64,000 nt of DNA. Origin: Gnetum montanum (lineage: Eukaryota; Streptophyta; Gnetopsida; Gnetales; Gnetaceae). Positions within the stretch are counted from its first letter, which is position 1. Each line of letters starts with the position of its first letter. Below the pieces are notes generated by a model. It saw nothing but the letters and a program-made list of their open reading frames with translations. It was not told the DNA's origin and did not search any database. The translations under genes and the position numbers were made by a program. Of this stretch, positions 31,457-42,239 are shown piece by piece. Location of the stretch: NCBI GenBank assembly GCA_015680685.1, contig MNCI01000556.1, positions 379,544-443,543 on the forward strand. The letters run 5' to 3'.

Positions 31457-32337
31457 TGATGAGCGGTGAGGTACCCCTATGCCTAACCATATGAATCACA
31501 ACTGTTCATGCATGATCCAGTCGAATTCCATGGACGGGACTAGTTGTGGTATTTATATCATTATTCTTTAATTGTAGTTTGCTATCTTCCAAAATGGACC
31601 AATGGTAGCTTTGTCATGTATGGTTTTGTCCAAATTGAGGCGTGTGATGTTGTCTAATTCTACTTTGCTCTTAATGATGATAAAGAGATGAATTAATTAA
31701 GCTACTAAATAATGGAAAGTGAAATCTAACTAGTCTACATGTGATGAGTGTTCACTCTTTGTCATTTGTACATGCCTTAGACTTTATGAGACTACTTCTG
31801 GGATTTCCAAGCATATGTCACTAGGTGTGCCAAATAATCCATTGCTGGATTACCAAGTACTTACACTTAAACACTCATGATTAAGGTGTATGCATTCTGC
31901 TTACTGATAAGAATAGTAAAGAGCAATAAATAAAAATGTTAACTAAAGAAAATAGTAAATAATTAACAATTAAAAGAAATATTAATCTAAGTGGATGCTA
32001 CAATGATGAAAGTAATCTTGATCTTTATTTTTAATCATGTAACATGTCCAAGTACATCACACTTGAACAAAGATGCCATACGATTACAAACATCACATTG
32101 TGGGCATGCACTAAGAATAATAGGACTCTAAGAAAGACTATCAAAAACTAAAAATTAAAACTATCTTCCCTACATCATATCTCAACTGTGCACCCAAGTG
32201 CTATATTTATAGGCTAACCTAGAGGAGATGACATTAGATATCTGACATTACTTCCTAGCTTTGACATTAGGTATATGACATTGGGGCTCCGATATCGGCT
32301 ATTCGATATTAGGGCCTGACAAATTGATGATTGATCA
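31457..32337 (-). repeat. 3' LTR of element C
   Basis: 881 bp from TGATGAGCGGTGAGG to GATGATTGATCA. On the minus strand the U3 is built from TAATGTCA-type words (AATGTCATATACCTAATGTC) followed by CCTATAAATATAG (TATA on the plus strand at 32203-32212). Confidence 0.95.
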
Positions 32338-32352
32338 TACCCCCATGATTGA
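32338..32352 (-). other. polypurine tract of element C
   Basis: The plus strand TACCCCCATGATTGAA gives ATTCAATCATGGGGGTA on the minus strand, immediately before the 3' LTR. It is the same core as in B and H. Confidence 0.85.
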
Positions 32353-32539
32353 ATGAAAACTCATCCTTGAGTTAAAAAAAATGAGGTACAAGTACTTTAT
32401 AAAATATTGGGAAGGTATGGAATTATTGACTAACTTAAACAACAAACAAAACAATTGACTAGTACATGCCATAGTGGTGTAGCACAAAAATGTGACACAA
32501 TATTAGAAGACAAAAAATTGGGAAGCTCATGTGGTGCCC

Positions 32540-35302
32540 AAAGGTGGTGGCTCCTCCATTAGTTGCTCCCCTTTGTCACTAGGCTTGTGAAATTTTTAAC
32601 AATCAAGCAACACCTACAACTTTTTCTCTTTTATCCGTAGGTCGTGTACCATCAAAGCTACTGAGCTAATGTGTGGTGGTGCCGGTACATCCCAAGGACA
32701 TGGTAGTTGTGAGAACATCTTATTAGCCTTCACATACCAAGGTGTAAACTTTCATCATTCCTCCTCAAAGCTCCTAGATTTTTCTCTAAGTTCATGATAA
32801 TCTATTAATCTTCTAGCTAGGTTTGAGGTGACTTATTTCCGTCCTTGGTAGCTAGCTTTAACCACTTCGAATTCTAAGTTTACCACATGCAGCTTCTGCA
32901 AAGCATCCTTTTGATCTACAAACTCTTTTTTGTACAATGCATAAGAGGTCGCTACCTACTTCTCCAACTCATTCCAAGGTTGAACTACTGTTAACATGGC
33001 AAGATTGGCATATTTGAGGTTAGCTAAGAACATGTATTCTTTCAAATCTTCAATCTGTAGGTCCTTATTCTTTACTTCCTCTTGGTGGACCAAGGCATAG
33101 CTATTTAGAATTGACTGCCACTTAGGATTTTGTGCTGACAAGGAGCTAACGTGGGCTTTGGCCATCTGGATCTCTTTTTCATTTATTTGTTTGTACATGC
33201 CTACATGATCACAAAAGTGTTACTTCAATTTGTTATGCTTCTTAGCCTCATTTTTTCACGTGTTGATTTTTGACGAATAAAGTGGACCTCCTCCATTGAG
33301 AGGGTTCTATTCTCTCTAGCCAATCTACTGATGTCCTAGTTGACCCTCATTAGTTTTTCTCTCAATTGGTGGATGCTCTCCTCAAGAATGTTCTTTTGCT
33401 TTTCAACTATGGTCAACCTTGAATTCCTAGTAGCAAGCTGCTTATTTTCTTCTTGTGTGACAGTCAATGCCCTTTTGTACATATGGGATTACACATTAGT
33501 AGTAGAGGTATTTTAGACTGCCTTCTCTTCTTCTTGTTCTATAGATACTCTCTCCTTAGTTAGCTTGGACAACTACTCCATTCCAAATTATTCTAATTGA
33601 TCAACCGTAACAAAATGGGTAGCATCCCGTTGTTCAGCTCTCAACGTAGCTAGCTCTTGTTTTAGTCTTTGTACTTCTACTTTTTCATTCTCTACCCTAA
33701 CTTGACCATGACTAGTTTTCCTTTAGTAGTGATGAGATCTAATTGTGCTGCAGTGACATCACTAGGGATGTTAAACAAAGTAGTCATCACTTGTCCAATC
33801 TATAGCAGTCAATCAAATACATCCTCATGCACCATAGGAGTCATTGAAGTCCTCCCCAACATTTGTGCATCTCTAATCCTAGTAAGATCTACTGGGAGTA
33901 TAATAGGCACATTGAATGATTTTTTGATAAGATCCATGATCACTTCTGCTATGCCTACCATATCCTAATGTTGCATTACCATAGCTATGGTACCTTCTCC
34001 AAATTTAAGCATCACTTGGAAGGATGCAGAATTCCCAAAGATTTGCCTAAACCATTGGGATGCTCCTTTTAATTGTAAAGAGATGTTCCCCCTTGTTGGA
34101 TTAGCTACAACAGTGGGCTGTATAGCATCATCAATCACTCTAAAGAGATTGGACTCATCTGTGCTTCCCTAGTTGATAGCTTCAGCTATCTTCTATAAAT
34201 GACTTATTAAGGTCTTATAATCTTATAATGGTGGTGGTGGTGGTGGAGCTTATGTTTCTGGGTGCTGTTAAGGCTCATATTGTGTTTCTACTTTTGGCTC
34301 TGCTTCCTTCTTTGGTTCTTGCTTTTCACCAAGATCTTTTTTTGGTGTTGCAGGTTTGAGGAGTTCAACGAAGTAGGCGTTCTAAGCCTTCCTGGGAATA
34401 TCATTTGTATATCCTAGGATTCTAGCACATTTTCATAATGCCTTCCTGGGGATATCATTTGTATATCCTAGGATTTCAGCACATTTGCATAACCTTCTAA
34501 TTAAGTGATAGAATGGAAGTGTTGGTTTTCCTACCTTTTTCTCTTTGAACCGTGATTGAATTACTATGAAGTAGAATTGGGGAAGATTGGTCGCAAATTT
34601 GCCCATTTAGATAGCATTTCCCCTGGTTGCATATATTGAAATTGGGTTGAACCCTTTGGTAGAAAATAGGTGGTATGTTCTAGTCTTGAAGTATGTCTTC
34701 TCTTCTAGAGTTAGCTCATTAAATGTTTTATCTTCTTTGTTGTATGCTTGTTTTAGCCATAGTTTTTTGGTATCAAGGTCAGATTTGGAGGACAGATGGA
34801 CTACCTTAGCTTCTTCGTTCGATAGATTCACAGTTTCTGTAATGGCCTTGACCAAAAAAGAAACATTAACTCCACAAATGTTGATAGTGGTACCCTCATC
34901 TTGGTTATGCTAGAATTGATAAGTCTCACCAAGGTACCACTTTCCACTATCCAAAAGAATGGGCCATAAGGGTGACACCTTAAGTTGTGTTCAAACAACT
35001 TCTCGAGAAAACTCCATAAATAGGCTAAAATTCATTTCCATGATGATTGAGATCAATGTGGACTTTTCTAGAATGAGGCAAATAGGAGGCAATGTGAGAA
35101 ATTGTCCCTGCAAGGGAGCTTGTGGTTCTATAGCCTCCTCTTGGACCAACTGTCCAGTAGCAGGAGCCTCTTGGTGAATGCTAAAAGATTAGGCTTCTTA
35201 CTCTTGATGTTCAACATGTTTGCCTTGTTGGCCTTAGCCACCTCGTGGATTCTTAGCTGCTCTTTGTGAAGGTTCATCTTGTGCACCTCTTTTTAGTGCC
35301 AT
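32540..35302 (-). pseudogene. extra 3' ORF (env position), best-preserved copy, element C
   Basis: It starts at 35302 with MALKRGAQDEPSQRAAKNP, three bases after TATAG. The N-terminal third reads QLKVSPLWPILLD, FLVKAITETVNLSNEEAKVV and a stretch MGKFATNLPQFYFIVIQSRF followed by PFYHLIRRLCKCAEILGYT. A Pro run (PPPPPP) near 34230 separates it from a C-terminal part rich in Lys/Glu/Leu, probably coiled coil, ending with LQIEDLKEYMFLANLKYANL. Stops and a few frame changes are present but long stretches are open. The N-terminal part loosely recalls the 'putative plant transposon protein' domain; I cannot confirm that. No signal peptide or clear membrane segment is seen. Function is unknown. Confidence 0.7.
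34386..34493 (-). repeat. in-frame 54-bp tandem duplication in the extra ORF of C
   Basis: Two copies of a 54-bp unit start at 34386 and 34440 (GCCTTCCTGGGAATATCATT and its near copy). On the minus strand this duplicates 18 codons, AEILGYTNDIPRKA, without shifting the frame. Confidence 0.9.
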
Positions 35303-35820
35303 CTATAGTTAAGCAAAGATCAAATGTTACCAAGCTTGTATTTTTTATCATTAATCAGTTGATACCTTACTCATTACCTTAATTCATTAAGTTCTTAGTT
35401 CATATGATTGTAGAGTTAGAAATTTTTTTAAGAAAAATCTTCAAAAAGTGTTTTTCCCTTATATAACCTTACACAATTGGTTCCTTTTCCCTTATATGTG
35501 GCTTGTTATGATGGTTGTGATCCCTTGGGTGGAAAAATTAATGTTTCTAGCATCAATATGATTGATTAGTCATGATAACGCCTAAATTTTTTAACACTCT
35601 TACCCTTACAATACCCTCTAAGTGATAGCAAATTTTAGCAATTTGGTATAAGTTTCACACGCATGCACCTCCCCATGATAAACTTGAACAATCTAGGTTG
35701 AACTAGGTTCAAATAGCATGGAAATTAGAGCAGTAGGGAGTGCACAGATCTCTTAAGTTGCAAGAGAAAATTTGAACAACTCCCCTAGCTAAAAATGATG
35801 TAAATGAAGTTTATGTACTA

Positions 35821-35945
35821 CAAAGATCATATATATAGTTTTTATGTGATCCGACATCGGGTACCCAATGTTTGGTATGTGACATTGTGTTAGACCTGAC
35901 ATTAGGTAGTCAACATTGAGGTCCATGAATATTTATTGAATGGGG
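35821..35945 (-). promoter_or_regulatory. U3-like promoter block in the spacer of element C
   Basis: On the minus strand it reads CTCAATGTTGACTACCTAAT then GTCAGGTCTAAC and CCCGATGTCGGATC, ending in CTATATATATG (35829-35838). C's own LTR has CCCCAATGTCATATACCTAA then TGTCAAAGC and GCCGATATCGGA before its TATA. The TATA is about 535 bp before the extra ORF's ATG at 35302. Promoter activity is inferred. Confidence 0.5.
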
Positions 35946-37282
35946 TAGTTGAGCATGAAAACTAAAGCTCTATGATTGGTTGGAAGGTTTGAGGTTAGGT
36001 CCATAGTTCTAGGTAAGTGGAAAATCAGTTTGAGGCATTGGAAGTATGATAAGGTGAAGTCGTCAATGTGAAAAGCACTCAAATAAGCAAGAAAAAGGGA
36101 ATTAAAATCAAGGCTGTGAATGGATCAATTACAAGATAAGGGAAATGAAAAAATATAAAAATTGAGCACTTAGAAGGTAAAGAATGATGTGGTTGTGTCA
36201 AACAAGTACATGTCACAAAATTTACACAAGTAGATCCTCTCCAAAGTAGGCTTCAGCCTATGATGCCCTTGTATAACCACAACTAAAAATGTTTGTAGAC
36301 ACTAAAGGGGTTGAATGCAATGCATATTTCTGAAGAAAAAAACACATGTAAAAACCACCAATTTGAGATAATAACTATGTTACACAACAACACAAGCTAT
36401 GATCACCCAAACAACAAGATGAGATTGATTGTAGAAAGGATTGTAGAAATTTGAACAGGAGGTGTCTTATCATGGTCACAATGAAACGTTGTGTGTTATT
36501 AATGGTTAAATAATCATGAGTCCTTCTTTCCAAGATTCAAAGTAAGTCCAAACCACATTGTAGTGACATCACATCATTTCATCACATTGGTAGACAACCA
36601 TAAGACTATCATAGCTATGAGGAGTAACATCACTTAGCATTTTATCCAAGGGCAAAGCTTTATTATAGCTTACTCTTTTTTTTCTTTCTTCTTTCTATTT
36701 TTGATTATGAGAATCTTCAACCTTCAGGTATGAATGCATGTCTTTCAAGTAGGACCTATAGAAGTTTATTTAGTGTCGTTTTAGGTTACTCTTACTTCCA
36801 TTTTTTGTTACATCTACAAAGATATGGTTAAAAACTTAGCAACATGATAGAATATACAAAAGCGGCTAAAGAGAATCCAAAAATCATCTTGATGTCATGC
36901 CCTTCACATTCCACCTTGGTTTTGCACTCTTCTATCCAGACACAATGATTATTAAGTTATTTGGAATCTCATGGTGAAAAAGGATGTCATTATGACTAGA
37001 GTAAGAACCTCTTATTAATGGAATGGGTGGATGGAGGATGTGGTCTCAATGTCTGAATAATCAATCCCTTATGACTTGACACATAGAGAAAACCTTGCCT
37101 CAATGGGTAACATGATCATCTTAATCACAAGCAAGATTACATAGTAGAGAAAAGGAAGACAACCACTAGAAGAAAATTGGAAGAAATAGGAAAAGTTGGA
37201 TCAAGAAATAAGAAAATGACAAAAAATTGTAAAATAAAAAGATGAAAAGCACTTAATAATCTTGAAGATTATAATGGGGAAT

Positions 37283-37298
37283 GACCCCCATGACTAAA
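37283..37298 (-). other. internal polypurine-tract-like sequence (element C)
   Basis: On the minus strand TTTAGTCATGGGGGTC lies at the start of the spacer, where the post-pol copies of G and B are. It has the same core as the true tract. Confidence 0.5.
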
Positions 37299-37380
37299 CA
37301 TTTGGCTATGACAAGGATTAATAAGTGGATAAATAGGACCCATGCATGTATGAAACATTAGTAATTGTTCATGCCCTAGC

Positions 37381-38684
37381 CACTAGGTTTTTGTTGGTGG
37401 TGTGGTGGTTGGGTAGAAAAATTGTTGGTCACACACTTGATGATTAAATGTATGATGGATTAGAGTATGAGGTGTGTTAACATTATGGATGTTTGGCCCA
37501 TGATTGCACCCTTGATCATGATATGGTATGCATGGAATTGTTTGTTTCTTCACATTGCTAGATTCATTGTTTGGGTTTGGGATTGGAGTAATGATGGATG
37601 GTGGACCTTGTGTATGATTAGAGGATGTTGGTTAAGACAAGGAAGGTGGTGCACTAGATTGGCATTGTGATGGCTCAGATGATATGATGGGTCCATGCAT
37701 GGTTTGCTTTGGCTTACAACCTTTCCTTTAGAAGGGACGTTTCCTACATTATGGTTGAAACCCACTAGTGTTAGCACCTTCTTGTTTGTTGATATTGTGA
37801 TGTAGAACCTTCTTGTGTCATTAGTGGTGGCATATGATGAGGTGGAGTAGGAGAGTATAGAGGGTAGGATGGATGGTAAGAGGCACAAGGTGATGATCCT
37901 TTAAGGGATGTCATGGGTTGATGGTACTCAAGAGAGTGGTAGTGGTGATTTGAAGTAGAGGATGTAGAACTAGTTGGAGAAATAGGAACTTGAACATAAT
38001 ATCTATGTAGTTTTGGTAGATAAGGCCAATTTTATGGTAACCTCCCCCACGACCATGGTTGTTGCCATTGTGGTTGATGACCATGTTATGGCTAGTAATA
38101 AGTCTTCCTAGGATGGTATAATTTGTCGTGGAACTATCTATAATTACCTTGTGGTAGAGGACATTAGTCAGGCATGTGATTTTGCAAAAACTTCAAATTT
38201 AAGGCACCTACCCAATACTCTTTTAGATGTAACAAGAATTGGGAAATGGCCCTTCAAATGGTCATATATGCAAATGTCACATCCATCATCTCCGTCTATG
38301 GTTGAGTCTATAGCCTCACTTTCATCAATTATTTTTCTCATTTGCCAAAAAGTGTTCCTAGCTATTTCTTAGTTTTGAATCCTTTATTTATTATGATTTC
38401 CTAGCTTGTTTGCAAGATCCTCTCCTTGACCTTCTCAATGAGAGTTGTAACATGTTCATATATCCATTTGGACATCCTATTAAACTTTTCTTCTAGTTCA
38501 TCAATAGGCTTCTGTATCGACAAGGTTTGTTATGGAATCACCTTATCAAGAGTGGTTTCATTCTTGTTACCATAGATCTAGGCCTCCTCCTATTAAAGAG
38601 TGGGTCCCATTGATATTTCTCAACATTCTCCCATTTACATATCTCTCCTTCTTGTTTTGCCACATGCTCAATTAGTTCTTAGAT
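37381..38684 (-). pseudogene. gag C-terminal region (element C)
   Basis: On the minus strand this Tyr/Pro/His/Gln-rich linker is broken by stops; 37550-37888 is one open piece (MCLLPSILPSILSYSTSSYA). It corresponds to 18200-19285 in B. The protease that should follow is missing. Confidence 0.5.
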
Positions 38685-39300
38685 CTAATGGGCTTGAAGC
38701 TCATATAATTGCCTTGGGCCATACATTCTAATGGTTTCCCTTGTTTCATTACGAAGTCCATATGTGATGTGGAAAATTTGCCTCTCCTTAGAGAAACCAT
38801 GGCCTAGGAATTTATTCAGTAAGAAATAATATCTATCTAAGGCCATGTCCAAGGGTTCATTTTGTTCTTGCTTCCACTCTTGGATCCATCTCCTTAGGTT
38901 AAACACCCGAGCATAGGTTTGGTATTTCTCATTGAAAAGTTCCAACATTGTGGACCATTTTTGGATTGAATTTTGTCTCAACAATGTATACCACACTTTG
39001 GATTTATTGATTAGTATCCTAGGAAAGAGTTTAAGCTTTTGCCACCCACTTTCAATGTTGTAGAAAGCACATGCATCATGGAAGGCTTGTAAATGATGTT
39101 TTGGATCTGAATTATAGCTTCTTGCAAATTTAGGAATATTATTCATATCAAGCTTAGGTAGATGAATCTTTTTGTGATGCTTGCGAGATATCTTAATGGC
39201 CTCTATGATATGCATTAGGCTCCTAGTGGCCAACAAGGGTTCATCATCATCAAACAGGTTGTACAAGAAATTTCTATCTCTATTTGTTTGATCATGATGA
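38685..39300 (-). pseudogene. gag capsid-like domain, open over 193 codons (element C)
   Basis: An uninterrupted minus-strand frame reads LPKLDMNNIPKFARSYNSD, LQAFHDACAFYNIESGWQKL, WSTMLELFNEKYQTYARVF, EWKQEQNEPLDMALDRYYFL and GHGFSKERQIFHITYGLRNE. All core motifs of the retrotransposon Gag domain are present and match B. It ends at QAH with a stop where B continues into the charged segment. It is the longest undamaged coding stretch in the window, but the rest of Gag is broken. Confidence 0.88.
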
Positions 39301-39833
39301 TGCTATCTATGTTCATGGTGATGTCTTTGACTTCTCCCATGGGTTCAATTTTGATTTTTAGTCTATCCCTTTAGTGGAGCCTTCTCTCCATACCTATGTT
39401 CATTTTCATCAGAACTAGACATTGAAGGAAAAGAGGAAGATGAGGAATTGGAAGAATTGCCATAGCTTCTATGGTGTTCTTTGGGGTCCTATGATTTATC
39501 GTTGCTAGGGCTTAGGCCTTGAGGCCCCCCCTAGTTTAGGACCTATGTCATCTCCTCCAAGATTGTCTACCTTAGGTGAATGTAGTCTTTGATTATTGTC
39601 AAGGTGGTCATGATCATAAGAAACCCCTACATAAAGTTGGTCACTCCAATTTTCTTCATCGTATATCTTGTTATTTCTTGAATGAATGTGTTTGCTATAC
39701 AGTGCATTATTAATTTCATGTAAGAAAGACATTTTCATTGGTTTATGGTGTGTGTGAGCTAATAGTTTTTGAAATATATATCATTAATACCTTTATAGTG
39801 ATCATGTATAATATAACTAATCTAGATAACTAG
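39301..39833 (-). other. 5' leader of element C
   Basis: Between the primer site and gag; His/Arg/Asp-rich codons appear near 39260-39420 on the minus strand, as in A and B. A short open stretch at 39505-39738 has no recognisable product. Confidence 0.45.
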
Positions 39834-39857
39834 TGTCATCCCCAAAAATGATGCCAA
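39834..39857 (-). other. primer binding site, tRNA-Asp type, decayed (element C)
   Basis: On the minus strand TTGGCATCATTTTTGGGGAT follows the 5' LTR directly. It aligns with TGGCGCCGTTGCCGGGGAT, with C-to-T changes. Confidence 0.75.
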
Positions 39858-40738
39858 TGATGAGTGACAACAATTACCTATGCCTAACCATATGAATCAC
39901 AAGCATTTATGCACAATTTAGTCAAATTTTGTGGATGGGACTAGTTGTGGTATCTAGATTGTTATGCTTTGGTCGTATTTCACTGTCTTCCCACTTGGAC
40001 TAGTGGTAGCTTTGTCACATATATTTTAGTCCAAAGTGAGGTGTGTGATGTTGTCTAATTCTACTTTGCTCTTAATGGTAATAAAGAGATGAATTAATTA
40101 AGCTACTGAACAATGGAAAGTGAAATCTAACTAGCCTACATGGGATAAGTATATACTCTTAATCATCTATACATGCCTTAGAGTTCATGAGACTGCTTCT
40201 AGAATTTCTAAGCATATGTAACTAGGTGTGCCAAACAATACACTGCTGGATTACCAAGTACTTACACTTAAACACTTGTGATTAAGACATATGCATTTTG
40301 ATTAATGACAACAATAGCAAATAGCAATAAATGGAAATGTTAACTAAAGGAAATAGTAAATAATTAATAATTAAAAGTAATAATAATCCAAGTGGATGCT
40401 GCAATGATGGAAGTAATCTTGATCTTTATTTCCAATCATGTAATGTGTCCAAGTACATCACACTTGAGTAAAGGTGTCATACAATTACAAACATCACATT
40501 GCGGGCATGCATTGGGAATAATAGGACTCTAATAAAGACTATGAAAAACTGAAAAATAAAACTATCTTCCCTATATCAAATCTCAACTGTGCATCCAAGT
40601 GCTGTATTTATAGGCTAACCCAAAGGAGATGACATTAGATACCTGACATTGCTTCCTGGCTCTGACATTGAGTATCTAACATCAAGGAACTGATATCAGG
40701 TATTTGATATCGGGGCCTTACAAATTGATGACTCATCA
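39858..40738 (-). repeat. 5' LTR of element C
   Basis: 881 bp, the same length as the 3' LTR, from TGATGAGTGACAACAATT to GATGACTCATCA. TATA (GTATTTATAGG on the plus strand) is at 40604-40613. Confidence 0.95.
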
Positions 40739-40743
40739 ATTTA

Positions 40744-41217
40744 CAATAATGATTTATTTTCATACCTATATTAGTAACTTGACAAAATGAGCATGACCAA
40801 ATTTAAGTGTAAACACATGATCACTTGGTAATTCTAGTAAGATTATTACTTAGTTTTCCTATTAGTATAACATTTAGTATCTTTGGTGGTGGACACATGG
40901 GTTCATGACATATATGGTAAGTTGGAAATGGAAACTCATTACTCATAGGTTATAATAAGATTAATTTTTATTTAATTATATTAATCAAATGATTTATATA
41001 TTTTTGTATTTTCTATTTGGCTTTATTATATGAGTAGACAACATCATAATCACACTTGACCTTAGACTAAACTATATGAAGTAGAGCCTCACTAGTCTAA
41101 GTGGGAAGATAATGATTAGTTATTATCAATTTACTTCCTAACAAATAATATTAGTAGCATTCACAGATTATGATATGGTCTACTTTAATGCTTATAGATC
41201 ATATGGTGGAACATTGG
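40744..41217 (+). repeat. LTR remnant of element L, right part
   Basis: It continues 31456 across C. It reads CACACTTGACCTTAGACTAA, AGTCTAAGTGGGAAGATAAT and CAATTTACTTCCTAACAAAT, which follow the TTAAACCATACC, GTAGTTGGGAAGACAAT and TTTACTTTCTAGAGAAC order of the tandem LTR copies. It is strongly diverged. H is inserted at ATTGG. Confidence 0.5.
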
Positions 41218-42033
41218 TGATGAGTAGGGAGCAGTCCCTACCCCCAACCATATGAATCACTAGCGCTCACTAATCAATCTGGTCAAATTCCATAGACTTT
41301 AGCTCTCTAAGTACATTGGGTCTAAGTAGTGAATTTAATGGATGTGATTGTTGTCTTTTCAATTTTACTTATGAAGTGCAAAGGTATGGTTAAGTGTAAC
41401 TAAAGCACATAATTTTTATCATTTTATATTTTCCATTAATTATCCAAAGTGCTGAAAATAAAGTAATTAACATTTTGATTAATCTAATGAGTAACTAATC
41501 CTAACATCAACATTCGTTACCACTTTCTGTATACATCCTGAACATGTTGCAATGCTATTGGGTTATCAAGTATTAGGTGCTATTGGGATTATCAAGAGTT
41601 AATGTATGCTTGAAATGGTCATACTTATGTTTGTTATTTAATAGCTTATAAATTAATTAATTAAGTGCATGAATAATAAATTAATTAAATAAACATTTAG
41701 CTAAGTCCAAGTGTTTCAAGATTTATCAAGAAAGCTCATCTTTATTGCCATTTACACTAAGGTGCTTATGTACATCAATGCTTGAACAAAGATCTATATA
41801 CTGCTCAACTCCTATTATGGGAACTTAGAGAATATTTTAACTCTAGAGAGATGAAAATGCAAAACTTTGATTGGTAACTAATGAGTGTATGCAATAAATG
41901 TAGTGGATGTGCACACATTTATAGGTGAGATAGGACACTATGTTGATAAGACCTTATCAACACAAAAAATCGTATGTCAATGGGATCACATTGATGAGAT
42001 CCTATTAATGTAGCTGAATGACAACACTCATCA
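41218..42033 (-). repeat. 3' LTR of element H
   Basis: 816 bp from TGATGAGTAGGGAGC to ACAACACTCATCA. On the minus strand the U3 repeats TCAATGTGATCCCATTGACA-like words before CCTATAAATG (plus-strand position 41917-41925). Confidence 0.92.
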
Positions 42034-42050
42034 TACCCCCATGACTAAAT
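42034..42050 (-). other. polypurine tract of element H
   Basis: The plus-strand TACCCCCATGACTAAAT gives ATTTAGTCATGGGGGTA on the minus strand, directly before the 3' LTR. Confidence 0.85.
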
Positions 42051-42239
42051 GAAAACTCATCCTTGACTAAAAAAAAGGAGGAACAAGTTCTTTACAAAAT
42101 TTTTGGATGGTATGGGATTATTGATTAACACACTAACTTAAAAAAATAGACGCTAAGTGACCAAGTATATGGGTTTACATGTTTTACAAAAATTGGTATT
42201 CATAGCAAAAAAATTAAACACTATTACAAAAATTGATAG

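Larger units (their letters stand above)
35303..37380 (-). other. spacer of element C
   Basis: It is non-coding between gag's C-terminal region and the extra ORF. It keeps the conserved block at 36231-36252 (minus strand CCTACTTTGGAGAGGATC) and a polypurine-like copy at 37283-37298. A U3-like block lies at 35821-35945. No gene is supported. Confidence 0.6.
31457..40738 (-). mobile_element. Athila/Tat-like element C, non-autonomous, with TSD ATTTA
   Basis: It has 881-bp LTRs at both ends and a perfect duplication ATTTA at 31452-31456 and 40739-40743. In element sense the order is 5' LTR (right), tRNA-Asp-like primer site, leader, gag, spacer, extra ORF, polypurine tract, 3' LTR (left). Protease, reverse transcriptase, RNase H and integrase are absent, with gag's C-terminal region passing straight into the spacer near 37300. 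It could move only with pol supplied in trans. Confidence 0.93.
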
